The notes: generated by a model not told the origin, from the sequence alone. 64,000 nt of DNA from Archangiaceae bacterium (GCA_016714225.1 JADJNS010000010.1:248001-312000), one strand, 5' to 3'; shown: positions 11,199 to 20,537, counted from the first letter of the stretch. Program-made: numbers and translations.

Positions 11199-12648
11199 GC
11201 CGCGCGTGCCCGGCAGTTCTGGTTCGCGGTTCGAGGTGCTCGGTCACCTGGGCAGCGGCGGCATGGGAGACGTCTCGCTGGCCCGGGTGGTCGGTGACGC
11301 GTCGGGGCAGCAGGTGGCGCTCAAGCGCATTCGCGCCGACCGGCGCGACCACCCCGAGTTGGTCGCCCAGTTCGAGCGCGAGATGGCGCTCGGCGCCGCG
11401 CTGAGCCACCCGCACATCGTTCGGGTGGTCGCCTACGGCAGCGACGCCCAGGGGCCGTTTCTCGCGCTCGAGTACGTGCCCGGGCACTCGGCGCACCGGC
11501 TGCTCAAGGCGCTCGCCGAGCGGGGCCGGCAGCTGCCGCTCGAGGCCGGCCTGTGCATCGTGCGCGACGTGGCCGAGGCGCTGCACTACGCGCACCACTT
11601 TCGCGGCGCGAAGGGCGGGGCGGGCATTCTCCACCGCGACGTCTCACCCGACAACGTGCTGGTCGCGCTCGACGGCCACACGCGCCTGATGGACTTCGGG
11701 CTCGCCAAGGCCGCCGACGTCACCGCCACCACCGGCGGAGTGATTCGCGGCAAGCACGGCTACCTCGCGCCCGAGCTGTTCGAAGGTCACCCCGCCGACG
11801 CGCTCACCGACCTGTTCGCGTTCGGAGTCACCGCCTACCGCGTGCTGTGCGGGGTGCTGCCCTTTCACGGCACCACCGAGGCCGAGCTGCTGCACGCGGT
11901 GCTGCACGCCGAGCGCCCCGCGCCGCGCGCGCTGCGCCCGCAGGTTCCCGAGGCGCTCTCGGCGCTGCTGGTGGGCCTGGTCGATCGCCGCCGCGAGCGC
12001 CGGCCGCAAGAGCTCACCGCGCTGCTCTCCTGGTGCGCCCAGCACGTCGACCCGAAGGGGCGCGCCGCGCTCGGCGGCGTGCTGCGCGAGGTGCTGCCCC
12101 CGCCGGGCGTGGTCGAGCCCGCGGCGCCTGGGCGCGTCTCCACCCGGCCGCTCATCGGCAAGCCCCGACGCGCCCGCTGGCCCCTGGCGCTCGCCGCGCT
12201 CGTGACCCTGGTCGCGCTCGGCGCGACGGTCGCGCTGCGCACCGAGCAGGGCGCGCCTGACGCGGTGGCAGTGCGTGCCGCGCCCGCGCCCGCGCCGGTG
12301 GCCGTCGCGCCCGTGTCGCCAGCTCCCGCCGTCGAGGCGCCGGTGGCCCCCGCCCCCGAGCGCCGCCCCGCTTCGCGCCACGAGCCAGCGCGCCGCAGCG
12401 CCACCGCGAGGCCGATGGGCGCGGCGCCCGCCGAGCGCGGCACGCTGCGGCTGCTGGTGAACCCCTGGGCCGAGGTGCGCGTCGACGGCGAGGTGCTGGG
12501 GCCGACGCCGCTGCCGCCCATCGCGCTCTCGCCCGGGCGCCACACCGTGGTGCTCTCCAACGACTCGCTCTCGGCGCGCCGCACGCTGCAGGTCAGCATT
12601 CACCCCGGCGACGAGACGGTGCTGCGCGTCGACCTGGAGCAGCACTGA
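11179..12648 (+). CDS. Ser/Thr protein kinase with C-terminal PEGA domain
   Basis: 489 residues. The kinase domain covers residues 18-290: GSGGMG (25-30), VALKRI (K49), HRDVSPDNV (D154) and MDFGLAK (D172). The Lys normally two residues after the catalytic Asp is Ser, a variant that recurs in this window. A transmembrane helix lies at 334-352, then a Pro/Ala linker, then a PEGA domain (about 420-489: GTLRLLVNPWAEVRVDGEVLG). A second ATG at 11197 is an equally good start and would avoid the overlap with the divergent lipoprotein gene. The FHA-sigma54 activator starts 7 bp downstream, so the two are almost certainly one operon and likely one signalling path. Confidence 0.92.
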   Translation: MSTVATMPRVPGSSGSRFEVLGHLGSGGMGDVSLARVVGDASGQQVALKRIRADRRDHPELVAQFEREMALGAALSHPHIVRVVAYGSDAQGPFLALEYVPGHSAHRLLKALAERGRQLPLEAGLCIVRDVAEALHYAHHFRGAKGGAGILHRDVSPDNVLVALDGHTRLMDFGLAKAADVTATTGGVIRGKHGYLAPELFEGHPADALTDLFAFGVTAYRVLCGVLPFHGTTEAELLHAVLHAERPAPRALRPQVPEALSALLVGLVDRRRERRPQELTALLSWCAQHVDPKGRAALGGVLREVLPPPGVVEPAAPGRVSTRPLIGKPRRARWPLALAALVTLVALGATVALRTEQGAPDAVAVRAAPAPAPVAVAPVSPAPAVEAPVAPAPERRPASRHEPARRSATARPMGAAPAERGTLRLLVNPWAEVRVDGEVLGPTPLPPIALSPGRHTVVLSNDSLSARRTLQVSIHPGDETVLRVDLEQH

Positions 12649-12655
12649 GGCGGCG

Positions 12656-13963
12656 ATGGGCTCTTCTTCGACGCAGACGGTGGTGGTCGGAGCGCACGGG
12701 CGGCCGGTCGCGGTGCGCCAGGTCGCCTTCGAGGTGCGGGTGCTCGGCGGCCCCGACCGGGGTCTGCGCACCCGCTGCGAAGGGGCGCGCATGGTGGTGG
12801 GCCGGGGCGAGCACGCCGAGCTGCAGCTCACCGACGAGACGGTGAGCTTCTCGCACTGCGCGCTCGAGCTCGACGCCTCGGGCATTCGGGTGGTCGACCT
12901 CGACTCGAAGAACGGCGTCTTCATCGGCAAGCGCCGGGTGCGTGAGGCGTGGCTCGCGCACCGCGACACCTTCCGCGCCGGCGCGGTCGAGCTGCGGCTC
13001 GAGGTCAGCTCCGACGTGGTCGACCGCCCGCTGTGGAGCGAGTCGGGCTTCGGCCAGCTGCTGGGAGCCTCGGTCGCGATGCGCCACCTCTACGGTCAGC
13101 TGGCGCGCGCCGCCCGGTCGGACGCGGCGGTGCTCTTGTTGGGCGAGACCGGCACCGGCAAAGAGCTCGCCGCCGAGGCGCTGGTGAGCGAGGGCCTCAG
13201 GGCCCAGCTGCCGTACGTCGTGGTCGACTGCGGGGCGCTCAGCCACGAGCTGGCCGACTCGGACCTGTTCGGGCACGAGGGGGGCGCCTTCACCGGCGCG
13301 AAGGGGCCACGCGCCGGAGCGCTCGAGCGCGCCGCAGACGGCACCGTCTTCTTCGACGAGGTCGGCGAGCTGTCGCTGGCGGTGCAGGCCAAGCTGCTGG
13401 GGGTGCTCGGCCGCGGGCGCTTCACCCGGGTGGGCGGCGCCGCCGAGCTGCCGTTTCGCGCCCGGGTGGTCTCGGCGACGCACCGCGACCTCGACCGCGA
13501 GGTGAACCGGGGCGCGTTTCGCGCCGACCTGTACCACCGCCTCGCCGCGCTGACGGTGCGGCTGCCCGCGCTGCGCGAGCGCGCCGAAGACGTGCCCGCG
13601 CTGGTGGGTCACTTTCTCGAGCGCGCGGGTCGGCCGGTCGAGCTGTCGCCCGCGGCGCTGGCGCGGCTGTACTCGGCCGACTACCCGGGCAACGTGCGCG
13701 AGCTGCGCAACGAGGTCGAGCGCGCGGTCGCCGGCGTGGCGAAGGCGAGCGCGCCCAGCTCGCCCGGGCGCGAGCTGCCCATCGACCTGCAGCGCAGCTT
13801 TCGCGAGCAGAAAGACGAGCACGTCGCCGGCTTCGAGCGGGCGTACCTCACCCGGCTGCTGGCCGAGTGCGGCGCGAACCTCTCCGAGGCCGCCCGCCGC
13901 TCGGGCATCGACCGCACCCACCTGTACCGAATGCTCAAGCGCCACGGCCTCGACGTGACTTGA
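12656..13963 (+). CDS. FHA-domain sigma54-dependent transcriptional activator
   Basis: 435 residues. An FHA domain (about 26-115) keeps the phosphothreonine-pocket Arg (VVGRGEHAEL, R50), a Ser/His pair (SFSHCAL) and Asn (DSKNGVF, N86). It replaces the usual receiver domain. The AAA+ domain has Walker A GETGTGKE (163-170), the sigma54-contact loop GAFTGA (210-215), Walker B VFFDEVGE and the ATHRDL sensor region. A Fis-type helix-turn-helix closes the protein (SEAARRSGIDRTHLYRMLKRHG). Together with the kinase 7 bp upstream this forms a module in which kinase-made phosphothreonine could be read by the FHA domain to trigger sigma54 promoters. The pairing is inferred from position. Confidence 0.93.
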   Translation: MGSSSTQTVVVGAHGRPVAVRQVAFEVRVLGGPDRGLRTRCEGARMVVGRGEHAELQLTDETVSFSHCALELDASGIRVVDLDSKNGVFIGKRRVREAWLAHRDTFRAGAVELRLEVSSDVVDRPLWSESGFGQLLGASVAMRHLYGQLARAARSDAAVLLLGETGTGKELAAEALVSEGLRAQLPYVVVDCGALSHELADSDLFGHEGGAFTGAKGPRAGALERAADGTVFFDEVGELSLAVQAKLLGVLGRGRFTRVGGAAELPFRARVVSATHRDLDREVNRGAFRADLYHRLAALTVRLPALRERAEDVPALVGHFLERAGRPVELSPAALARLYSADYPGNVRELRNEVERAVAGVAKASAPSSPGRELPIDLQRSFREQKDEHVAGFERAYLTRLLAECGANLSEAARRSGIDRTHLYRMLKRHGLDVT

Positions 13964-13970
13964 GGCCGCC

Positions 13971-14035
13971 GGGCCCGGCACGGGCCCTCCCGACCTGAAC
14001 GTCCGACGGGCACCGTGAAGCGTGCCGGTGCCCGT
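13971..14035 (+). terminator. two consecutive GC-rich hairpins after the activator gene
   Basis: A 6-bp stem (GGGCCC, 13971-13976, with its copy at 13982-13987) is followed by a 9-bp perfect stem, ACGGGCACC (14006-14014) with GGTGCCCGT (14027-14035). They lie 8 bp beyond the stop codon of the FHA activator gene. No T-run follows, so a classic intrinsic terminator is not certain. They could instead stabilise the transcript end. Confidence 0.4.
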
Positions 14036-14205
14036 GCCCGGCACCTCGAGCGCTGCGCTCTTGCGAAGTGGAGCGTGCGGGGTGCAGCACCGATGCAACA
14101 GCGTGCCCGACTGGGCGCGCCAAGCCCGCGCCGGCGCAGGGTGATTTCCCGGGCGCGCTTCGTGCTCAGGGGCCCTGCCGCGACCCACTCGACCCGGAGC
14201 CCCAC

Positions 14206-16284
14206 GTGACCCTCTGCCCCCCTTCTTCCGCGCTGCGGCGCCTCGTTCTCTCTGCCCTGCTGGTGTCGGCGGCCTGCGTCGGGGTCGAACAGCCACCCGA
14301 CACGCTCGGCGAGCTGGAAGACCCGATTCTGCGCGACGGGGTGGGCGGCGCCACGGTGCTCGAGGGCGAGAAGCTGGTGCTCACCCCCGCCAACGCCGGC
14401 ACGCCGGTGGTCGACGCCGCCGCGTCGGCCCAACGGGCCCTGACGTTCTGGTCGGGCTCGACGGCCACGGGCACGCTCAGCAGCAGGGGCGCGCAGCGGC
14501 TGGTGGTGCGCGCGCGCCGCGAGCGCGCCTGCGGCGAGGCCCCGCGCATGCAGGTGAAGGTCGACGGAGCCCTGCAGCTCGACGTGTTCGTCACCTCGAC
14601 GGTCTTCAAGCAGCTGGCCCTCGAAGAGCCCTTCCCCGACGGGGCGCACGCGGTGAGCGTGTCGTTCGTCAACGACTCGACCGCCGGCGGCTGCGACATC
14701 AACCTGCTCGTCGACCAGGTGGCGTTCGTGGGCTCGGCGGCCCCGGCGTGCACCGACGGCACCGTCAACGACACCGCGGTGGGCTCGAAAGACCGCCAGC
14801 TCGACTACACCGGCAGCTGGCAGCGTGGCTCGGGCGCCGACAAGTACCAGGGCGACGACCACTGGTCCGACGTCACCGGCAGCACCTTCACGCTGCGCTT
14901 CATCGGCGCGCAGGTGAAGCTCTACGCCTCGAAGGCCGACCACCACGGCATCGCCGCGGTGCGGGTCGACGAAGGCACCGAGACCCTGGTCGACCTCTAC
15001 TCGCCCACCCGCGCCGAGCAGGTGCTGGTGTTCAGCAGCCCCGGCCTGTCGCTGGGCGCGCACGCGCTGCACCTGCGCGTCACCGGCACTCGCAACCCCG
15101 CCTCGACCGGCGCGGTGGTCACCACCGACCGCATCGACGTGGGCTGCGCGAGCCCCGCGCCGACGTGCACTCCGTCATGCGCCCGCGCTACCTGCGGCGC
15201 CGCCGACGGCTGCGGCGGCACCTGCGAGACGGGCTCGGGCTGCGCCAGCGCGGCCACCGGCCGCTTCTACGTGGTGGGCAGCGACATCATCGACCCCGAG
15301 GGAAAGAAGTTCTTCCCCGTGGGCGCGAACGTCGGCACCCAGCTCAACTTCGACTGGAAGGGCGACGGCATGCGCCACTCGGACGACGCGCTGGCCTGGG
15401 GGTGGAACACCGTGCGCCTCACCCTGGCCTGCACCACCAGCGCCTCGTACACCACCCGCAGCACCCAGGGGTTCGCGGCGCTGCTGCAGCGCGCGCAGAG
15501 CTTCGTCAACGAGTACACCGCGAAGAAAATCGTGGTCATCATCGAGTGCCACGACCTCACCGGCACCTCGACGTTCGAGGGCAAGATGCTGGCGAGCGGC
15601 AAGACGGTTCGCCAGGAGGTCGACGACTTCTGGGTCGACGCCCGCGAGCGCTACAAGTCGAACCCCTACGTCTGGTTCAACGCCGTCAACGAGCCGGTGT
15701 GGGCGAACAACGCGCTGTGGGTGCAGCTGCAGACCCACTACCGCGACCTGGTGCGCGCCACCGGCGCCGAGAACCTCTTCGTCGCCGACGTGATGAACAT
15801 GGGCAACGACGCCCGGTGGGACGGCGCGCTGCGCGTCTACGACCCGACCATGGGCCCGGTGGTCGCGACCGACCAGTGCAACGTGGTGTTCGCCCTGCAC
15901 GCCTACGGCGGCCTGGGCGGCAGCCCCGAGCACGTCACCTACTTCGATGCGGTGCGCAAGGCGGGCCTGGCGATGCTCATCGGAGAGTTCGGCTACACCC
16001 TCACCAACACCGCCAACCCCGGCGCCTACGTGCTCAACGTCAAAGGGGCGACCGCCGCGTTCGAGGTGGCCGCGGCGAAGGGCATCGGCATGCTCTTCTG
16101 GCACGCCACCCACGGCGACGGGTACAGCCTCAAGGCGAGCGGCGCGTCGTTCTACGGCGACGGCGCCCCCTCGGCCAACCTGAGCGCGCCCGGGCAGCGG
16201 CTGTGGGACCTCGGCCACGCCCGACCCGACCTCGGCGCCTTCACCGGCTCGCTCAAGGCCAGCCACTGCCCCTCGGTGCAGTGA
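14206..16284 (+). CDS. GH5-family glycosidase lipoprotein
   Basis: 692 residues from a GTG at 14206, which places a signal peptide ending in the lipobox VSAAC (C24) at the N-terminus; upstream residues look non-coding. Residues 40-180 and 185-320 are two beta-sandwich, carbohydrate-binding-like modules, followed by a Cys-rich linker (CTPSCARATCGAADGCGGTC, about 323-342). The C-terminal ~350 residues are a GH5 cellulase/mannanase-type barrel: the acid/base Glu is in WFNAVNEPVW (E496) and the nucleophile Glu is in LIGEFGYT (E594). A surface enzyme cutting beta-linked polysaccharide is likely; the exact substrate cannot be read from the sequence. Confidence 0.88.
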   Translation: MTLCPPSSALRRLVLSALLVSAACVGVEQPPDTLGELEDPILRDGVGGATVLEGEKLVLTPANAGTPVVDAAASAQRALTFWSGSTATGTLSSRGAQRLVVRARRERACGEAPRMQVKVDGALQLDVFVTSTVFKQLALEEPFPDGAHAVSVSFVNDSTAGGCDINLLVDQVAFVGSAAPACTDGTVNDTAVGSKDRQLDYTGSWQRGSGADKYQGDDHWSDVTGSTFTLRFIGAQVKLYASKADHHGIAAVRVDEGTETLVDLYSPTRAEQVLVFSSPGLSLGAHALHLRVTGTRNPASTGAVVTTDRIDVGCASPAPTCTPSCARATCGAADGCGGTCETGSGCASAATGRFYVVGSDIIDPEGKKFFPVGANVGTQLNFDWKGDGMRHSDDALAWGWNTVRLTLACTTSASYTTRSTQGFAALLQRAQSFVNEYTAKKIVVIIECHDLTGTSTFEGKMLASGKTVRQEVDDFWVDARERYKSNPYVWFNAVNEPVWANNALWVQLQTHYRDLVRATGAENLFVADVMNMGNDARWDGALRVYDPTMGPVVATDQCNVVFALHAYGGLGGSPEHVTYFDAVRKAGLAMLIGEFGYTLTNTANPGAYVLNVKGATAAFEVAAAKGIGMLFWHATHGDGYSLKASGASFYGDGAPSANLSAPGQRLWDLGHARPDLGAFTGSLKASHCPSVQ

Positions 16285-16319
16285 GCCGCTGAAAGTCGGC
16301 CCCGGCGCGGTTCGGCCGT

Positions 16320-18272
16320 ATGCTCTCGAGCCGCTGCATGAGCGGCTCCGACGACTTCGACGGGCTCTACCAGAGGCTGGGCCTCGACGGCCTGCCTGCC
16401 GACGCGGCGGTCGACTCGACCTTCGTGCCCGAGACCGGAGACACGGTCGCCTCGAAGCCGCGCCAGCGGCCGCCCGCCGCCGCCGCGCTCTCGGGCACCC
16501 TGCCGCGGCTGCAGCTGTCGAGCCCCGACGCCGCGAACCTGGGCGAGGGCACCGCCGAGCTCGAGCCGCTGCAGGTGCTGGGCGAGGGCGGCATGGGGCG
16601 CGTGCTGCTCGCGCGCCAGAGCTCGCTGGGCCGCGAGGTGGCGGTGAAGGTGCTGCGGCAAGACACCCAGGCCGCCGCCGAGGGGCTGATTCACGAGGCG
16701 CGCACCACCGGCGGCCTCGAGCACCCCTCGGTGGTGCCCATCTACGCGCTGGCCCGCGACTCGCACGGCGCTCCGGCGCTGGTGATGAGGAGGGTCGACG
16801 GCGTGTCGTGGCGCGAGCTGCTGCACCAGAGCGACCACCCGGCGTGGGAGAAGCTCGCCGGCACGCGAGACCGCCTCGGCTTTCACATCGAGGTGCTGAT
16901 TCAGGTCTGCAACGCAGTCGCCCACGCGCACCGGCGCGGGGTGCTGCACCGCGACGTGAAGCCCGCCAACGTGCTGCTGGGCGAGCTCGGCGAGGTGTAC
17001 TTGGCCGACTGGGGCGTGGCCCTCAAGCGGGTCGACGCGGCCAACGAGCCGCTGCGCCTGGTGGGCACCCCCGCCTATCTCGCCCCCGAGATGGTGCCCG
17101 GCGACGCGCGCCAGATGGATGAGCGCACCGACGTCTACCTGCTGGGAGGCACCCTGCACGAGGTGCTCACCGGCGAGCCGCCGCACCTCGGCTCGAACCT
17201 GCGCGAGGTGATGCAGCTGGCGTGGCAGGCGGCGCCGCCGTCGCTGGCTCCCGGGGTGCCGCCGCTGCTCGCCGCCGCGTGCGCCAGGGCGCTGGCCAAG
17301 AACCCGGCCGACCGCTTCGCTTCGGCCACCGCGCTGCGCGACGAGCTCCAGCGCTTCTTGCAGCACCGCGGCGCCAGCGAGCTGGCCGCGGTCGCCGCGC
17401 GCCGCCTCGCCGAGCTCGAGACGATGCACGGCAGCAGCGACAGCGCCGGGCTGCGGCGCTTCTTCACCGTGGTCTCGGAGTGCCGCTTCGGTTTCACGCA
17501 GGCGCTGCAGAGCAGCCCGGGTCACCCCGAGGCGCGCGACGGCCTGGTTCGCTGCCTCACCGTCGCCGCTCGGCACGAGCTCGCGCGTGGCGCCGCGGCC
17601 TCGGCCGCCGCCTTTCTCTCGGAGCTCGAAGCGCCACCGGCCGAGCTGACCCGCACCCTCGAGCAGCTCCAGCACCAGGACGCCGAGAAGGCGCGCGCGC
17701 AGGAAGAGATGAAGAAGCTGAGCCACGAGCTCGACCTCGACGTCTCGCGCAGCCAGCGCACGTGGCTGGTGGTGGCGATGGGCGGCTTCATCTCGGCGAT
17801 GGTGGGCGCGCTGGTGGTGACCGGGCAGCAATACCTGGTGGACGAGCAGCGTGGCGGCTGGGGCCGCATGGTGCCGCTGGGCCTGAGCACCGCGGTGTTC
17901 GCGGGCGTCGCGCTGTTCTGGCGGCGCGCCCTGTTCTCCACCCGCATCAACCGGCAGCTGATGGGGCTCATCTCGGTGGCGCTGGCCGGGGCGCTCGCCC
18001 AGCGGGCCTTCTCGGTGCTGCTGAAGCTCGAGCTGTCGGCCGCGCTCGCCCACGACGCGCTGCTGTTCACCGCGCTCAGCCTGTTCGCGGGGGTGGTGAT
18101 GCACCGCGGCTTTCTCGTCACCGCCGCCGTGTTCGGCGCGAGCGCGGTCAGCTGCCTGCTCTGGCCGAGCCAGGCCACCGCCATCTTCGGCTTCACCTCG
18201 GCGCTGGGCATCGTCTCGACCGCGCTGGTGCTGCGCCGCTGGCAGTTCGACCGGCTCCCTCGCGGTAGGTAG
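16320..18272 (+). CDS. Ser/Thr protein kinase with polytopic C-terminal membrane domain
   Basis: 650 residues. After a disordered Pro/Ala N-terminus the kinase domain has GEGGMG (88-93), VAVKVL (K110), HRDVKPAN (D212), and ADWG where DFG is usual (D230-W-G). The magnesium-binding Asp is kept, so activity is plausible. A linker (about 360-480) ends in a short coiled coil (EKARAQEEMKKLSHELDLD). The last ~170 residues form five or six hydrophobic helices, unlike the single anchor of the other kinases here. An ATG at 16338 (MSGSDDFD) is an alternative start. The gene converges with the helical protein gene at 18289. Confidence 0.9.
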   Translation: MLSSRCMSGSDDFDGLYQRLGLDGLPADAAVDSTFVPETGDTVASKPRQRPPAAAALSGTLPRLQLSSPDAANLGEGTAELEPLQVLGEGGMGRVLLARQSSLGREVAVKVLRQDTQAAAEGLIHEARTTGGLEHPSVVPIYALARDSHGAPALVMRRVDGVSWRELLHQSDHPAWEKLAGTRDRLGFHIEVLIQVCNAVAHAHRRGVLHRDVKPANVLLGELGEVYLADWGVALKRVDAANEPLRLVGTPAYLAPEMVPGDARQMDERTDVYLLGGTLHEVLTGEPPHLGSNLREVMQLAWQAAPPSLAPGVPPLLAAACARALAKNPADRFASATALRDELQRFLQHRGASELAAVAARRLAELETMHGSSDSAGLRRFFTVVSECRFGFTQALQSSPGHPEARDGLVRCLTVAARHELARGAAASAAAFLSELEAPPAELTRTLEQLQHQDAEKARAQEEMKKLSHELDLDVSRSQRTWLVVAMGGFISAMVGALVVTGQQYLVDEQRGGWGRMVPLGLSTAVFAGVALFWRRALFSTRINRQLMGLISVALAGALAQRAFSVLLKLELSAALAHDALLFTALSLFAGVVMHRGFLVTAAVFGASAVSCLLWPSQATAIFGFTSALGIVSTALVLRRWQFDRLPRGR

Positions 18273-18288
18273 ACACTGCGCGTGAGCT

Positions 18289-18921
18289 TCAGCGCGCCTG
18301 CTTGGGCAGGGTGCGCTTCAAGGCGATGTCGAAGGCCTCGGCGATGGCGCGGCCCTCTTTGAACAGCAGCTGAGCGGCCTCGAGCACCGACGCCGCCTGC
18401 TCGTGGGTCACCGCGCGCGGCGCGGCGAACTTCTTGAGCGCGGCGATGATGGCGTCGTCCATCTTGGTGCCGGTGTGGTTGAGCTCGAAGGCCAGCTTGA
18501 GCACGTTCTCGCCGGTGAGCCTGGGCGGGAAGAGGTTGTTCTTGAGCGCGTCGGGCAGCGGCACGGTGGGCTTCAGGTGCGCCGGCTCGTGCAGCGCGAT
18601 GCTGATGGCGTCGTCGACGCGCAGGCCTTCGTTGATCAGCTTCATCGCGATGCCCGACATGCGGGTGACCTGCTCGGCGCTCAGGCTCTTCGGCTGGTCG
18701 AGCGCTTCGATGCCCCGGGCGATGGCGTCGGCGAGGGGCACTTTCAGCGCCAGGTCGAGCGCCTTGCGCGCCACGCTCTTGCCGGTGAGCGGGTTGAGCG
18801 GCGGCACGGCCTGCCGCACCAGCCGAAGGTGAAGGTGGGGGGTGGGCGCCGGCTGCGGCACCACCACTTCGGTGAGCTGAATGGGCGCGGGCTCGGCAAA
18901 GGTCGGGAACAGGGCGGTCAT
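18289..18921 (-). CDS. conserved helical protein of unknown function
   Basis: 210 residues from the ATG at 18919-18921, which has a good Shine-Dalgarno (GGGGAGAG) six to seven bases upstream; this decides against the ATG five codons earlier. No signal peptide or membrane helix. It is largely alpha-helical, with three recurring segments of the form xxDAIxxAL (ADAIARGIEAL, DDAISIALHEP, DDAIIAALKKF, IAEAFDIALKR), suggesting an internal ~50-residue repeat. I do not recognise the family. Cytoplasmic; no operon partner. Confidence 0.7.
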   Translation of the reverse strand: MTALFPTFAEPAPIQLTEVVVPQPAPTPHLHLRLVRQAVPPLNPLTGKSVARKALDLALKVPLADAIARGIEALDQPKSLSAEQVTRMSGIAMKLINEGLRVDDAISIALHEPAHLKPTVPLPDALKNNLFPPRLTGENVLKLAFELNHTGTKMDDAIIAALKKFAAPRAVTHEQAASVLEAAQLLFKEGRAIAEAFDIALKRTLPKQAR

Positions 18922-19078
18922 CGCAGCTCTCCCCACAGCAAGCGATGCGCCATGGCTTTCGGCACTCCAACCCCCCGGGCCGGCACATGTGCGCCTGGGA
19001 ACCCGGCTTCACAGCGGAGTGCTGTCGCTGCCCAAAACCGTTGGCACCCGGCTCGACTGGAGCTAAGCGCGCCGCACC

Positions 19079-19804
19079 TTGCGCGTCTCACTCGTGGTCC
19101 CCGTCTACAACGAGATGAACACCCTGCCCGAGCTCTTGCGACGGGTGGTGGCGGTCGACTTCGACAAAGAGATTCTGCTGGTCGACGACGGCTCGAAAGA
19201 CGGCTCGCGCGACTTTCTCGAGCGGCTCGACCGCGAGGGGCTGAAGGTGCTCGAGGGCGCGGTGCCCAAGAACAAGAACGTCTTCAAGGTGCTGCTGCAG
19301 CCGAAGAACCAGGGCAAGGGCGCAGCGCTCAAGCGGGGCTTTCGCGAGGCCACCGGCGACGTCGTCATCGTTCAAGACGCCGACCTCGAGTACGACCCGC
19401 GCGACATACCCAAGGTGGTCAAGCCCATCGAAGACGGCGTGGCCGACGTGGTGTTCGGCAGCCGCTTCCGCGGAGAGACGCGCCGGGTGCTGTACTTCTG
19501 GCACACCGTCATCAACACCGGGCTCACGCTGCTCAGCAACGTCACCACCGGCCTGAACCTCACCGACATGGAGACCTGCTACAAGGCCTTCCGCCGCGAG
19601 GTGATTCAGTCGTTCGAGCTGGTCGAAGACCGCTTCGGCATCGAGCCCGAGCTCGCCGCCCGCGTCGGCCGGGCCGAGGTTCGGGTTTACGAGGTGCCCA
19701 TCAACTACTTCGGCCGCACCTACGAAGAGGGCAAGAAGATCGGCTGGAAAGACGGGTTCCGCGCGCTCTACGCCATCGGCAAGTACGGCATTCTGCGCCG
19801 CTGA
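19079..19804 (+). CDS. family 2 glycosyltransferase, dolichol-phosphate-mannose-synthase-like
   Basis: 241 residues. The GT-A fold is clear: LVVPVYNEMNTLPELL at the N-terminus, LVDDGSKDGS (nucleotide-binding Asp pair), NQGKGAALKRGF, the metal-binding QDADLEYDP, and TDMETCYKAFRRE. There is no membrane helix. The start must be TTG at 19079, because an in-frame TAA lies 15 bp upstream and the fold begins immediately after. Such enzymes move a sugar from a nucleotide donor to polyprenyl phosphate for cell-envelope glycan synthesis. The acceptor is not determinable here. Confidence 0.92.
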   Translation: MRVSLVVPVYNEMNTLPELLRRVVAVDFDKEILLVDDGSKDGSRDFLERLDREGLKVLEGAVPKNKNVFKVLLQPKNQGKGAALKRGFREATGDVVIVQDADLEYDPRDIPKVVKPIEDGVADVVFGSRFRGETRRVLYFWHTVINTGLTLLSNVTTGLNLTDMETCYKAFRREVIQSFELVEDRFGIEPELAARVGRAEVRVYEVPINYFGRTYEEGKKIGWKDGFRALYAIGKYGILRR

Positions 19805-19939
19805 TTTACCCGCCCCGTTGCGCTCGAGGCGCTGGAGTGTGCCAGCTCCAGTGGATTGCCCAGGCGCCGGAATCTCGCGCTCAAGCCCTTGTTTCCACGT
19901 CCGCCGAGGGTGGCGTGAGAATTGATAACTGCCGTGCAC

Positions 19940-20230
19940 ATGAAGCTGCTTGCCCTGACCTCGTTGCTCTTCGCGGCCGTCGCCGTCGCCGCCGACCCCC
20001 AGAAGCTGTCGTTGCCGGTGGGCAACTCGACGACCATCTCGCTGCCGTCAGAGGTGTCGAACGTCAGCGTGCGCGACCCGAGCAAGGTGGAAATCAAGAA
20101 GCAGGGTCGCAAGGTCACCCTGACCGGTCTCGAGAAGGGCACCACGTTGGCCACCATTCGCACCAAAGACGGCGTGACCAAGGTGGTCAGCATCTACGTG
20201 GCCGCCGACAAGTACGCGATGCCGTACTGA
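19940..20230 (+). CDS. small exported protein with secretin N-terminal (pilus formation) domain
   Basis: 96 residues: a signal peptide (MKLLALTSLLFAAVAVAAD) followed by a single domain matching the pilus-formation protein N-terminal domain found ahead of type II/III and Flp pilus secretins: LSLPVGNSTTISLPSEVSNVSV, then SKVEIKKQGRKVTLTGLEKG and VVSIYVA. The secretin barrel itself is absent, so the domain stands alone in the periplasm. It may bind envelope assemblies. No other pilus gene is adjacent. The ATG at 19940 was chosen because it opens the signal peptide. Confidence 0.82.
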   Translation: MKLLALTSLLFAAVAVAADPQKLSLPVGNSTTISLPSEVSNVSVRDPSKVEIKKQGRKVTLTGLEKGTTLATIRTKDGVTKVVSIYVAADKYAMPY

Positions 20231-20257
20231 GGTAGAGTGCGCGGCGCTTTCCACGCG

Positions 20258-20452
20258 ATGCGTACTCCCCGAGACAGCCGGCGCGCTGAAGTCGATCGCC
20301 TGAGGTGGTGCGAGCGACCGGTGTTGTTGAAGGTGCTGGTGCACGCGTTCGACCAGGTCGCGCAGACGCAAGACGGTCTGCAGCCGCTCGATCAGCTGGC
20401 GCGCGCGCACCGCATTCGCGCGTGGCTCGAGCGCGTGTCGCAGCGGGTCTAA
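20258..20452 (+). CDS. possible small protein, unknown
   Basis: A 64-codon frame from ATG 20258 (a GTG at 20237 is possible) in the gap between the pilus-domain protein and a kinase. The product is charged, Arg-rich and predicted helical, with no signal peptide and no motif I recognise. Codon composition resembles the coding neighbours, but there is no clear ribosome site, so it may be spurious. Confidence 0.3.
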   Translation: MRTPRDSRRAEVDRLRWCERPVLLKVLVHAFDQVAQTQDGLQPLDQLARAHRIRAWLERVSQRV

Positions 20453-20537
20453 AAAGCCCCGCGCGCTTGTAAATCGTTTCAGCGATGAGGTACGGCATTA
20501 GGGCCTCCCCTCGCGGCCCCGCCCCACCGTCTGGACC

